DNA of 64,000 nucleotides from Acarospora socialis. Taxonomy: Eukaryota; Ascomycota; Lecanoromycetes; Acarosporales; Acarosporaceae. Where the stretch lies: positions 935,001 through 999,000 of the forward strand of contig JAMYGW020000006.1 of NCBI GenBank assembly GCA_025617375.2, in the 5' to 3' direction. The notes under the pieces are model-generated. The model was not told the DNA's origin and ran no database searches. It saw nothing but the letters and a program-made list of their open reading frames with translations. Numbering within the stretch: position 1 is the first letter of the stretch; each line of letters opens with the position of its first letter. The translations under genes were made by a program, and so were the position numbers. This document shows positions 46,242-57,308 of the stretch, one piece after another.

Positions 46242-46717
46242 TACATTTCTTCTTGTTCTCTTTCTCACTAAAAAGATGTCAGTAATGTTTAATGTAGTAT
46301 ATTGCTGTAGATTGTATGAATCAGAACTATATGATAACAGCTTCAATATTGAAAGTCTGCTGCAGTATTAAGATCATCATCTGATTCTTCTCTGATCACA
46401 GCTCTATTTTCTTCTCATCTTTTCACTTCTTCAGAATCTGTGTCTGAGTAATGTCAAATTAGAACTCACTGTCATATATCTTTGTATGATCAGTTTCTCA
46501 GATCAGTCTCTATATTGAGAATTATTTACTTCATTGTTCTGTGTTTACACTATATCATTGATCACTGGAATAGAAGTGGACATTCTTGTAGGTGATTGAT
46601 TTGTTTGTATGATGATGATGATGTTGACTACTTACTTACAGATCATCATTTCTCTATGTGTTTGTGAAAATTTGAAAAAAATTTGATGTGTCGGTAACCT
46701 CGTTATTGTCCACCGTA
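46242..46717 (-). repeat. right terminal inverted repeat of the 11.5-kb element
   Basis: Inverse match to 35188-35708. The outermost ~30 bp retain CpG and appear to have escaped hypermutation, so this end gives the best view of the original terminus. Confidence 0.8.
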
Positions 46718-46723
46718 GTACTC
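46718..46723. repeat. target-site duplication GTACTC, right copy
   Basis: Partner of 35182-35187. Host DNA of normal composition (CTCGGTTAATGCCGTG) follows at once. Confidence 0.7.
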
Positions 46724-46994
46724 GGTTAATGCCGTGCATGGATCCAAAACATCTGCGTCCAGTTTTCGACAACAGACTGAACAATGGCCCGATAACCTCC
46801 TCTCCGACCTCACGGTCTTTACTGTTACTATCTTGAAGACCAGACGCTCATAGTCTTCTTCAATTCTTCCCAACTAGCTGAGTGGTTCAGACACCACCGT
46901 CGACCAGCCAGCGCCTCAGTAATACCAGACGAGAGCTTTCCAACTGACGCTTTCAAGCGAGCCGGTTGACTGTCTGGCCCCGTGAACTTACAGA

Positions 46995-49636
46995 ATGCCG
47001 CAGCCATTGAGCTCGAAAGAGGGCAGTCTCTTTCGGCAGGTCGTCAAGTGCTATGAAAGCAAGCAGTACAAGAAAGGTAAAGCTAAGATCTAACCGCCTC
47101 GCAGTCATGAGCTAACCCTAAACCAAAGGTCTCAAGGCGGCGGATCAGATCCTCCGCAAAAATCCAAACCATGGAGACACCTTGGCCATGAAGGCTCTTA
47201 TCATCAACTCGCAAGGTTCTACTGAAGAGGCATTCGCACTCGCCAAGGTGGCCCTTAGAAATGACATGAAGTCGCATGTCTGCTGGCACGTTTACGGACT
47301 CCTCTGGCGATCCGAGAAGAACTTTGAAGAGGCTATAAAGGCATACAAGTTCGCATTGAAGCTTGAACCAGATTCGCAGCAGATACAACGTGACCTTGCC
47401 TTGCTACAGATTCAGATGAGGGATTACGAGGGCTATATCCAGAGCCGGAGAGCCATGCTACAAGCGCGATCAGGACTGAGGCAAAACTGGACTGCACTTG
47501 CAATTGCGTATCATCTGGCTGGGAACCTCGCGGAGGCAGAGAACGTCCTTACGACGTATGAGGAAACGTTGAAGAGCCCCATATCAAAGCTTGATGTCGA
47601 GCACTCGGAAGCCGTACTGTACAAGAACACCATTATTGCTGAGACGGGTGAGACTGAAAGAGCGTTGGACCACCTAGAAGCTGTAGGCAAGGCAAACTTA
47701 GACAAGACGGCGGTTATGGAGATGAGAGCCGATTATCTATCGAGTTTGGGGCGGAAAAAGGAAGCAGAGACTGCGTACAGAGCATTGCTCGAACGAAACG
47801 CCGAGTACAAGACATACTATGCAGGACTGCAGAATTCGCTGGATATGGATAAGTCAGATCTGAAGTCACTTAAGGCACTGTACGACGACTACGCAACGAA
47901 GAACCCACGCGGAGACGCTGCCCGACGGATACCGTTGGACTTTCTTGAGGGAGACAGTTTCAGAGAAGCAGCTGACCAGTACTTGCAATGGATGCTGAAC
48001 AAGGGCGTCCCGTCGACATTCGCAAACGTTAAATCACTCTACTCAAATGCCTCGAAACGAAACACAATCGAGCAGCTTGTCGAAGGCTACAGCGCTGGCA
48101 ACTACTCACATCAGGCTAATGGATCAGCCGAGACGCAAGTCAATGGGGACATATCAACCTTCGAGTTATCTGCTTTGTATTTCCTTGCGCAACATTACAA
48201 TTACCATCTTAGCCGCAACCTCCAAAAAGCGATGGAGAACATAGACAAGGCCATAGACCGTTCAAGCAAATCGGTGGACTACCACATGACGAAAGCCAGG
48301 ATATGGAAGCATTACGGGAATACGAGGAGAGCCTCAGAAACAATGGAAAAAGCAAGGTCACTAGACGACAAGGACCGATACATCAATTCGAAGGCCGCTA
48401 AATACCAATTACGGAACGACGAGAACGATGCTGCGATTCAGACGATGAGCAAGTTCACGAGGAACGAGACACTGGGTGGACCTTTAGGCGATCTCCATGA
48501 TATGCAATGTATGTGGTACATTACTGAGGAAGGAGAGTCATATCTTCGGCAAGGCAAGCTGGGTCTTGCTCTGAAGCGATTCACTGCAATCTACAACATC
48601 TTTGACGTCTGGCAAGAGGATCAATTCGACTTTCACAGCTTCTCATTACGAAAAGGGCAGATAAGAGCATACGTAGACATGGTGAGATGGGAGGACCATT
48701 TACGACAACACCCTTTCTACTCGCGGGCTGCTGTCTCGGCTGTCAAGGCGTACATTGCGCTGTACGACAACCCGCAACTGGCGCATGGGCCATTGACGAA
48801 TGGGATGCATAGTGCTGCCGACCTGGACAAGCTGGACTCGATCGAGAGAAAGAAAGCGATGAAAAAAGCCAAGAGGGATCAGCAGAAGCAAGAGAAAGTG
48901 GACGCTGAAAAAAAGGAAGCGAAAAAGCCGACCACAACCGGGACCGACCAGAACGGCGATAAGAAGAAAGAGGACAAGGATCCATTAGGAAAACTCCTTG
49001 CACAGACGGTAGACCCTCTGAAGGATGCAATGAAGTTTCTCGGGCCGCTATTAGAGTTCAGTTCGAAGAACATCAAGGCACAGAACGTGGGTTTCGAAGT
49101 GTTCGTTCGCCGAAGTAGGTTCCCCGAATCACAATCAACCATCGTGGTATATACTGACTCATGGAACAGAAAAGTACGCTCTTGCCCTACATTGTCTTCT
49201 GGCCGCCCACTCCATCGATCCCTTAGATCCAACCCTCCACGAGCAGACCATCCGCTTCCGCCGAACTATCGACTCCCTACCGTCCCCGCTCCCACCCAAA
49301 CTCTCCGAAGTCATCACCTCCGAATTCGCCACCCTCCTCCCCAGAGACGCCGATCTCTCGACGTACAACAACGACTTCCTCGTACAGCACAAACACAGCG
49401 CAGCCCACATCCAAGCGTTCGTCAAAGTCCGGCAAACACTAACGCCAGACTCCCTTGAGCGGAACCAAAAAGACCTCCTCGCCACCCTCGACCTCGACCA
49501 CATCTCGCTGCAAGACACCACAGCCGGCCTGGAACTCCTCAAAAGCTGGAAGAGCGAGAAGAAGCAGTTGGACGAATACGTCACGCGCGCACGCCAGCGT
49601 TGGCCGGAGGCTACGGCGTTTCAGCAGGATAAATGA
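46995..49636 (+). CDS. NAA15: N-terminal acetyltransferase A auxiliary subunit Naa15 (Nat1)
   Basis: Ribosome-anchoring TPR scaffold of the NatA complex, partner of the catalytic Naa10. Exons 46995..47076, 47129..49114 and 49170..49636 encode 844 aa. The start MPQPLSSKEGSLFRQVVKCY, then YESKQYKKGLKAADQILRKN, is typical. TPR-like helical pairs fill the protein (GDTLAMKALIINSQGSTEEA, HVCWHVYGLLWRSEKNFEEA, QNWTALAIAYHLAGNLAEAE). A lysine/glutamate-rich linker (about residues 600-660, KKAMKKAKRDQQKQEKVDAE) is also characteristic. The last exon runs KKYALALHCLLAAHSIDPLD to the end. Length matches fungal orthologues. Confidence 0.95.
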
Positions 49637-50151
49637 CTCCCTCGCCAACGCAACCCCTACACGAACATGAAGACATCGTCATTCCAGAGGAACACTAGAG
49701 GCGGGTTTGTAGGATACGTCAAGACTTTCTTCCAGGGCGGGACGTCGCAAGTCGGGCGCCGTACGGTCAACGCCGAGGACGGAGACGTGCGAGCGAAGTG
49801 GGAAAGGCAGCTTAGCTTGTAGCGTTTCTGGTTCTTTCCTATCCTTTTGCATAGCCCTGATGCGACGTCTTGGTCTGTCTTTCGTGGGCGGAAAGTACAG
49901 AGTGTCGGTTTTCAACGTACTGTACTGTGATAAGATACATAAAAGGATGGATTAGATATGCTTTTTTCTGTTCGAGTTGAGGAGTCTGTCTGATCTACAT
50001 ACGTTACAGTAAAGATAAGGTACCGCTGAGATACGATGCCGGACGCCAAATGCAGGATAGCACCGCTGCCTCCCGTTGTGACGTGTACATAGAACCCCCC
50101 GCTCGGGCTCGCGCCGTACATACTGATTCGCAAATTTCATGCCATGCTCCG
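49637..50151. other. intergenic between convergent genes, no gene seen
   Basis: 515 bp between the NAA15 and TIM54 stops. No feature is supported. Confidence 0.5.
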
Positions 50152-51763
50152 TCAAGACGCTTCCTCATCATCCCCTTCCTGGCCCTGCACCCAACCGGGC
50201 TTCGGGCCCTCCTTCCCGGTACCCAGCCCCACCATCGCCAACACCCTACCCAACACGCTCTCCTCGCCCTTCACCACCATCTCCTGCCCCAAAAGCCCCT
50301 CCTTCCCCTCCGCGATCCTCCCCGCGCGTTCCTCCTCCACCCCCGCCAACTCAAACCTCCGCATCCGCTCCGCAACTCTTGGATCCAGCACCACGCCATC
50401 CAACCAGACGCGCTCGCCCTCGCCCTCGTTCCGCTTCCGTGCCGACTTATGCCACTCGCGCTCTTCGTGCTGCAGCACAGTCTGTTGCTCGTAGACCGTT
50501 CCGCTCTCGACGACGTTTTCCGTGTTGAGAGTAGCTGTCATCGCGGTTGCGGTTGCGGTTGAGGAGGGAGAGTCGGAGTCCGGGTCGATGCTGGATGCGA
50601 AGGAGGAGCTCTGCTGGTAGGGTCTGTGGGCGGCGAGGACGACGGCGGCGGTTTCGCGGCCGATGGCGTCGGCGAGGTGGCGGCGGGTTAGGAAGCGGTA
50701 GATTCGGATCGGGGTGTTGAGGAAGCCGAGGATGTGTGGGAAGGGGAGGGGCGTGGATGGGGAAAAGGTTGGCGGGATGGTGGGTGGGAGGGGGGAGGTG
50801 GGGTAGGCGGTTGTGGGGATGTAGGGTGGTGTTGGGGTGGTCGGTTTGGGTTTTGCGCTTTCTTGCGCTTCCTCCGTCTCAGCGGCGTTGTCGTCTGGTG
50901 CAGGGTCCTGGGATGGAGGGGATGTTGGCGAGAGATCGTCTTGTGTTGGTTGAGGGTCATCAGGTGGGCGGGAGGTAGTGCTAATTGACGATGGTTCCAG
51001 GAGAGCCGAGTCTGCGGGTGGTGAAGCTGCTGATGGCTCGGCCGGTGGTGGTGATGGTGGTGGATTTATTGGCCCGAGCCAGCCCTCGTGTAGACCACGG
51101 ATATACTCCTTCCACGTATGTCGACCGATAACGATGTCACCCCTTAATCCATCGTAGTCTCGAATGCCGGTCCTTTGTCGCGTCTGCTCGATCAGAGCCT
51201 CGGCATCCTCCCCGACTTCCACATCTCCAGCTTCGCCCCGTTTCCTCCGCAGCCTCCTGACCCTCGCTGCCAGTCCGGCCCGTACGTCGCCTTCTCTCCT
51301 GCCCTCAACAACCTCCCAATCCAACGCCGCGGCGACTAAGACGGGCTTAACGTATTCCTGAAAGTACTCTCTCGCGCTCCTCAGACCATCGCCCGGCGGC
51401 GCGGACAAGTAGATTGTTAATTTCCTTTGCAGCGTGTCGACAGGTAGAGGCTCGAGAGCGAGGTGAGAGACGAGTGTGCACCATTTGCGCTGGGCGAGTT
51501 TCTTTTGGTGCCGGTCGTACAGGAGGGCGGAGGTGAAGGAGCCGGTGATGGAGAGGAAGATCAGCCAGTTTCGGGACGGAAGTCTGAAGCGGAAGTTTGG
51601 TAGACCTGTAGGGGTTAACAAGCGGTCGGAAATAACAAGAGAGATGTATTGTACCCATCATCCTGAAAGCTGGGTTACGCTTTGGAACAGCTTTTGAAGC
51701 TGTGGGGGCCGCATCCTGCGCTGTCTTTAGGGGAGCACCTGCAGGAGCTGCCTTGTCGGCCAT
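50152..51763 (-). CDS. TIM54: mitochondrial inner-membrane translocase subunit Tim54
   Basis: Subunit of the TIM22 carrier translocase. Exons complement(50152..51605, 51655..51763) give 520 aa. The N-terminus is Ala/Lys-rich (MADKAAPAGAPLKTAQDAAP), then after a 49-nt intron PNFRFRLPSRNWLIFLSITG begins a single transmembrane segment (about residues 47-66), followed by the intermembrane-space part YDRHQKKLAQRKWCTLVSHL. Further signatures are LPVDTLQRKLTIYLSAPPGD, AREYFQEYVKPVLVAAALDW and RGDIVIGRHTWKEYIRGLHE. The middle has a long Pro/Ser-rich insert. The C-terminal part (WLDGVVLDPRVAERMRRFEL) is also conserved as I recall. Confidence 0.93.
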
Positions 51764-53002
51764 GATGGGTAATAGTCCGAAGTGAACTTCAGCGACTCAT
51801 CTTGGGCTGCGCAAACGACAAACCTATTAAGCAATGGGAGCCCTGAGTGTATGATACTCAATGCCCTTTAACGTTTATTTCATGCATACCTACATGTAGG
51901 TAGGTCATCTATGATGAGGCTCTGCTTCGAAAGTTCTGATATCCGAGTTGCATGAGTCTACACTTGAATAGGTTAGACCACTCTTTCTACGAAGCTTTTC
52001 CTGATCGAGGCAAGTCACCTCAGTCTTCAGGGCTCCAACCCGACCACATATTCCTCAGCACAAATCGATGTTTACCAAATTCTGGCTGGCTTCACGGTAC
52101 CGGAGTAGTACAACTTTGGAAGAGTTGGGATACCCTCTGGTCATTTGTATGTGGAGGCGGAAGATTTAAGCGCCCCATTGTCCGACCTTCAACGGCCAAG
52201 TGGTGTCCCCTCCCTATAAGGGAACAATGTACTTTTCCCAGTCTGACCCACAACTATGAAGCCTGCGCAAAGATAAAACCCTATGGTAATTCTCAGTAGG
52301 TAGGGTACGGAGCACTTCATACGTATATATTTTCATGTTGCTGATTACCTGTCTTATCGAATTGAAATCTGGCTGCGATAACTTAATCGCTACCACGTGC
52401 TGCTCCCGTCTCCCTTTTTCCCCTTTCAACGCTTGTGGCTCCCCTGCAGGTCCCGAATGCTGGGGTAACCCTGTCTAGCTGTGACCGCCTCCATTCAATT
52501 GAAATCTCGTCCCTGAGCTTAGTAATACTCTAGATCTGACCCCTTAGGGAATTCCACCCTTCCGCCCAGATACTTCACCATCATCCTCCTTTCCTCGCAT
52601 GGCAGCTTGCCCGAAGTAGATGTTAGGAAATCCGAGACTTTGCGCATATACGTTATTCGGGATCTTCTTCAAGTATCTGCCGCTCTAGTCCCAAATAGGC
52701 GAGCAGCATCTTTTTCTCTCTGGGTACCAACGCCTCAGGTCAGTTACTGCTGAGTGCCATAACTCGCAGGAAAGCGAATATTGACTCTTTCACCTGATGA
52801 GCATCTCCTGCAGTTTCAGACTATTCATACGTACGGTTACCCTGCACTATCCATATCCAACATACAGTCTCGCAGTCCCTTGGAGGGACGCGTCTGGCTG
52901 TGTTGACGCAACATACCCCTCTGTAAGCTCACCAGCTAAATACGCGCCCCTTTCACTGACTTACCAGCTCAATCAAGTCCACACCCAAGTCACGAGAGCA
53001 AA
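51764..53002. other. long intergenic region upstream of the NDR kinase
   Basis: 1.24 kb between divergent genes. I see no gene. A long regulated 5' leader for the kinase would fit, and several short upstream open frames are present, but no specific site can be supported. Confidence 0.4.
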
Positions 53003-55387
53003 ATGGATCCAAACAGCCGTCTCAATTTCAACTTTGGAGGGTACAATGAGCGTACTTACACGCCCATGAATGAACGAACCTACCCGACGACTCCGTCCAC
53101 ATTTCCACAGCCGATATTCAGCAGTCAACAAGGTCAGGGCGCACAGATGGGTCAAGAATATCGAGGATCTCAGCTACAAAGTCCCAACGGGTACGCAAGC
53201 GGCACAGGGTATTTCATGAATAGTCCGTATCAACCTCACTATGGCCAGCAGCAGCAAAATCAGTATCAGAGCCCGTACCAGCAGCAGAACATCCAGAGCC
53301 CACAGCCATCTTACCAACAACGGCAGGGTGGCTACGCTACTGCCGATGCGACCAACGGTCTCGTAAACCAGTTCTCCAATCAGAACCTTGGAAACAGTGC
53401 TCGTCAGAACCCCGTGTACGGTCGACATCCTTCGCCGAGTCAACGACCTCACACTGCTGGTGGGACGGGACAACAGCAGCTTGGTAACCATCTGGCGCCG
53501 CCTATGCCCGGCCATGGCTCCACTTCGCGCTCCGCTAGTGATGAAGAACCTCCGGAGAGGAACCCCGAAAAGTACTCGGCCAATATTGCAAAACGTGGTA
53601 AAGTAGTGGAGGCGATGATCAAGTCATTCTTTGAACAAAATGTGCAGCGGGCTCGCGAACGTAACATCCGGTACGCCCCACACATCGCAGGCTGTTGAAG
53701 CATGGTATCCGTCATAGTTGTCAGAGCCGTGAAAGTTCACTCAGCGAACCACACAAACATGCGACTAACTGATGGGTTGGTTTTGCAGGAGTCGAGACTT
53801 TGACCGTGTGATGGCAGAGCCCAATCAATCTGAGACTCGAAAGATGCAGAGACGCGACAACATGCGCAAAGGAGAAGCTCAATATCTTCGCTTCCTCCGG
53901 ACCAGGGAGGTTCCCGGAAACTTCAGTACTCTCAAGGTTATTGGTAAAGGAGCTTTCGGCGAAGTGAAGCTGGTGCAGCGGAAAACAGATGGCAAGATAT
54001 ATGCGCTCAAGTCATTGGTGAAGACAGAGATGTTCAAAAAGGACCAACTTGCCCACGTGCGTTCGGAGCGTGACATCTTGGTCGAGTCAGACAGCCCCTG
54101 GGTGGTCAAGTTACACACCACATTTCAGGACCCGGTGTTCTTATATATGTTGATGGAGTTCTTGCCTGGGGGTGATCTCATGACGATGTTGATCAAGTAT
54201 GAGATCTTCTCCGAAGATATAACGAGGTTCTATATGGCCGAAATCGTCCTGGCGATTGAAGCCGTTCACAAACTGGGCTACATTCATCGGTAAGTTACAT
54301 ATTCCCTATCTAGTCTACTGACTACCTCTCCTTTGGACCTCAACTGCTACCACTACATTCTAACGAAGCTTCGACGTTCGTGGTCGAGCGTCTAGCCTCT
54401 TTCTCGAATTTGCCGCTACGTTATCTTGATCTATCACGTTAGATACAATGTAAAGACGGCTACTAACGGTCTCAAAGTGATATCAAGCCGGACAACATCC
54501 TGCTTGACCGCGGTGGTCATATCAAACTTACCGACTTCGGGCTCTCTACCGGTTTCCACAAGCAACACGAAAATTCATATTACCAACAATTACTTAAAGG
54601 CACATCCAGCAAACCCCGTGACCGCAACTCCGTCTCCCTTGATCAAATCAACCTTACAGTGAGCAACCGCGCTCAGGTCAACACATGGCGCAAATCCCGA
54701 CGCATCATGGCATACTCGACGGTCGGAACTCCCGACTACATCGCGCCTGAGATCTTTGGCGGTCAAGGGTACTCCTACGAATGCGATTGGTGGTCTTTGG
54801 GCGCCATCATGTTCGAGTGCCTTATCGGTTGGCCCCCGTTCTGTGCGGAGGACCCGCACGATACGTACCGCAAGATTGTCGCGTGGCAGGAGACGTTGTA
54901 TTTCCCCGAGGACATCCAGCTTGGGCCCGAGGCCGAGCATCTGATCCGAAGGTACGTTTACCCAATCTTCTGCCCAACGCACGAACGCAAACCAGCCCCA
55001 GCTCATGCACACATCTACCCCATCCCTGATTTCCACCTCTTCAATCAACCATCCAGATTTCCTTGACTGATCTTCCACCCACGCAGTCTCCTCTGCGACT
55101 CCTCCAACCGTCTCGGCCGGGCCGGCGGCGCGCAAGAGATCAAAAACCACCCCTTCTTCCGCGGCGTGATCTGGGACCAGCTGCGCAAGATCCGTGCCCC
55201 ATTCGAGCCGAAGCTCAACTCCAACGTCGACGTCTCCTACTTCCCCACCGACGAGATCGACCAGAGCGACCACTCGGCCGCCTTGCGCGCCCAGACGCAG
55301 ATCGCGGGCGAGGAGCACGAGGCCGAGATGAGTTTGCCGTTTATCGGGTATACGTATAAGCGTTTTGACGCTTTTCGAGGGTCTTAG
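53003..55387 (+). CDS. COT1: NDR-family serine/threonine kinase (Cot1/Cbk1 type)
   Basis: AGC kinase of the NDR group controlling polar growth and septation through the MOR/RAM network. Exons 53003..53670, 53789..54289, 54478..54951 and 55087..55387 encode 647 aa. The first ~190 residues are a Gln/Asn/Tyr-rich disordered region ([15 protein letters not shown]). The MOB-binding helix follows ([20 protein letters not shown]). The kinase domain shows [20 protein letters not shown], the catalytic loop HRDIKPDN (residues 389-396), [10 protein letters not shown], the long NDR activation-segment insert, then [11 protein letters not shown]. It ends with the hydrophobic motif [13 protein letters not shown]. 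The intron at 54290-54477 has a perfect TACTAAC branch site. Confidence 0.96.
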
Positions 55388-56030
55388 CTGGTAAAGGAAG
55401 GGAAGAGACTTGGAGGTTTGGAGGATTGAGATGTTGATGAGTTTGAGCTAGATGAGCGGGTGGGTTGAGGTGCGGACGCCACTATATGTTGCTGGATATT
55501 GAGGAGGTCTGAGCTGGGTTTCAGATGGGACGGACGATGGATGATGGGGTTTATCTGCATGTGCATGTGGTCTGTTGCTTGCATGTTGGCGGAGTATATC
55601 TGTTCCAGGTCCTCGATGTGATGGCATCCCTAGTTACCTGCCACGCGGACCTCTCCGGCTCGAGGGAGACTCTTCGGCCAATCCAAAGGAATCTATCCGC
55701 TCATACGAGGCTGCATTGGTTGACTCGTCTCGTGGCGTATCCAGGCGGGAAGGAGCGGCGAGGGTAGTGGTGGTGGCATAACATGATCGTCAGTCAGCGT
55801 ACAGTACGAGTTATAGACAAAGCATAAGGACCTTGCCCTCGACGTCAATTCCGTGCAGTTCACGCCAAGGACATTCAGACCGAGATGGCAGCTTGATCGA
55901 GATCCAAGCAAGCGGGCTCAGTCGTATATCATATGCTTCGTTTACATGAATGTCAACTATGGGTGCCAGCGACATGCCAGGGCCCTCGTTTACACCGCAA
56001 CGCCCATCCCACCCCACGCACTCCTCAACT
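55388..56030. other. intergenic between convergent genes, no gene seen
   Basis: 643 bp between the NDR kinase and PARG-like stops. Short open frames lack support. Confidence 0.5.
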
Positions 56031-57308
56031 TCACACAACAAGCCCATCCAACCCCCGCCAAAACACGCCAAAATTCCCCTCTCCATCCTTTCCCACATCC
56101 GCATCCACACCCTCTCCTCCTCCTTCTCCTCCGCCCTCTCCCCCACCACCATCCATAACCGCAAACACAACCCTCTCCCACCACCCCCCACCAAACTCCC
56201 CCTCCCCCAGCACCTCCCTCCAAGACCTCACCACCTCACCCCTCGGATTCCCAAACGCCCCACACCCCAACGCCCCCAGCACCACGCGCCGATGCCCATT
56301 CAGCGCCGCGACCCTTAACACGACACGCATCTTCCCCTTCATCGCCTCCCTGTCTGCCGCGAACTTATACACCTCCCTCGCCCCCTTCCCCTCCTCCTCA
56401 GCCCACACCACCTCGGGATCCCTCACCGCAGCCACGCTGACAACGCTCACGACCGGCAGCGTCTCCGGGCGCGTCAGATCGAGCAGTCCATGGCCCGACG
56501 CGAGGTCGTCGCGCAGCACGACGATCGTCGGCGAGTAGATGGCGCCCAGGGTCGGCAGAGGGTAGTGTCGGTTTTTGAGGCTGAAGGACAGCGAGGTGCG
56601 GTAGCAGAGGGATTCTTCTTGCGCCAGGGCGCCGCGGAGCCAGCCGCCGCCGGGGTGGTGGGCGTTGGCCATGTTGAGGATGAGGACGGGTTTTTGTTTT
56701 CGCGGGCGGGGCGTGGGCGTGGAGGTGGGGGAGGGAGATGACGGGGGTGGGGAAGAGGAGAGGGCGAGGGCGGCGTTGAGGGTGTCGGTGTTGAGGACGC
56801 GGATGGAGGTTCCCGGTATGCGTGTGGTGGTTGATGGTTGTTGGGGGTCGGAGGTGGATGAGGACGGGTATGGGGATGGGGAGGTGAAGCGCGGACAGTA
56901 TTTGTGGTCCAGGCGCGGGGTATTGTGGGGCGTGTAGAGGTAGCCATGCGCGGGACAGGCGGGGAGGAGTTGGAGGAGGGCGGGGAGGAGGGCTTTGGTT
57001 TCGGCGGCGGTGTGGGCGAGGAGGAGGTTGCGTTTCGTGTTGGTGCGGGGTGAGGAGGATGTTGTCGGTTGTTGGGTGGGTTGAGGAGGTGGAGAGGTTG
57101 CGGTAGATGTGTCTGTTGTTCGGGAGGACGCTGGTGGAAGGGCTCCGGAGGGCGATGCTGAGTTTGGCGGTACGGGGTCTGGAGATGTGGGAGGGTCGGG
57201 CTTGGAGAAGTACCGAGACCGTGTTTCGGGGTCCTCGTGCGATTTGGGGGAGAAGAAGGCTGATGTCAAGGTGCTCTGCACCAGCTTCTTCTTGTTGTCA
57301 GAAGCCAT
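56031..57308 (-). CDS. microbial-type poly(ADP-ribose) glycohydrolase (TIGR02452-like)
   Basis: Intronless, 425 aa from the ATG at 57308. The start MASDNKKKLVQSTLTSAFFS resembles a PIP-box-like N-terminus, and ~75 Ser/Pro/Thr-rich residues follow. The catalytic macrodomain-like part begins near residue 85 (NTKRNLLLAHTAAETKALLP). It contains PVLILNMANAHHPGGGWLRG and ALAQEESLCYRTSL, the glycine-rich loop and QEE catalytic signature of bacterial-type PARG. It continues GAIYSPTIVVLRDD and VVLGALGCGAFGNPRGEVV. These enzymes remove ADP-ribose from proteins; the native substrate here is unknown. The last ~40 residues are Gly/Glu-rich. Confidence 0.88.
   Translation of the reverse strand: MASDNKKKLVQSTLTSAFFSPKSHEDPETRSRYFSKPDPPTSPDPVPPNSASPSGALPPASSRTTDTSTATSPPPQPTQQPTTSSSPRTNTKRNLLLAHTAAETKALLPALLQLLPACPAHGYLYTPHNTPRLDHKYCPRFTSPSPYPSSSTSDPQQPSTTTRIPGTSIRVLNTDTLNAALALSSSPPPSSPSPTSTPTPRPRKQKPVLILNMANAHHPGGGWLRGALAQEESLCYRTSLSFSLKNRHYPLPTLGAIYSPTIVVLRDDLASGHGLLDLTRPETLPVVSVVSVAAVRDPEVVWAEEEGKGAREVYKFAADREAMKGKMRVVLRVAALNGHRRVVLGALGCGAFGNPRGEVVRSWREVLGEGEFGGGWWERVVFAVMDGGGGEGGGEGGGEGVDADVGKDGEGNFGVFWRGLDGLVV

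Larger units (their letters stand above)
34535..46690. other. hypermutated AT-rich block lacking CpG and nearly lacking CpC/GpG
   Basis: Reading the block, I found no CpG between the element ends and only a handful of CC or GG, while CA and TG remain frequent. In 34621-35160, for example, there is no CG, no CC and one GG (35159-35160), against more than 40 CA. The border is abrupt on both sides: CpG and GG reappear within tens of bases. All three mobile elements are affected alike. This fits repeat-targeted cytosine mutation with a preference for C before G or C rather than before A. Confidence 0.8.
35188..46717 (-). mobile_element. 11.5-kb DNA transposon with ~0.5-kb TIRs and integrase-like DDE transposase (decayed)
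   Basis: The outer ends are TATGGTGGACAATAATGAGG on the left and the inverse of TACGGTGGACAATAACGAGG on the right, flanked by GTACTC on both sides. The inverted repeats extend about 520 bp (left, to ~35708) and 475 bp (right, from ~46242). Removing the nested retrotransposon leaves an element of about 5.5 kb. The minus strand carries remains of a transposase (about 44185-45142). The length of TIR, 6-bp duplication and integrase-like catalytic segment set it apart from Tc1/mariner, hAT and Mutator elements; I do not assign a named superfamily. It is clearly inactive. Confidence 0.75.

Noticed and set aside
34535-46690. A centromere or subtelomere because of the AT-rich composition.
   Set aside because: The block is bounded by exact target duplications, has no telomeric repeats, and is flanked at once by housekeeping genes.
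35188-46717. A giant captain-bearing cargo element (Starship type).
   Set aside because: No tyrosine-recombinase gene or cargo genes are visible; the size is explained by a retrotransposon nested in a ~5.5-kb TIR element.
35188-46717. A Tc1/mariner element with TA duplication (TA occurs at both ends).
   Set aside because: The longer GTACTC duplication just outside fits better, with TA as the first two bases of the TIR; the transposase fragments also look integrase-like.
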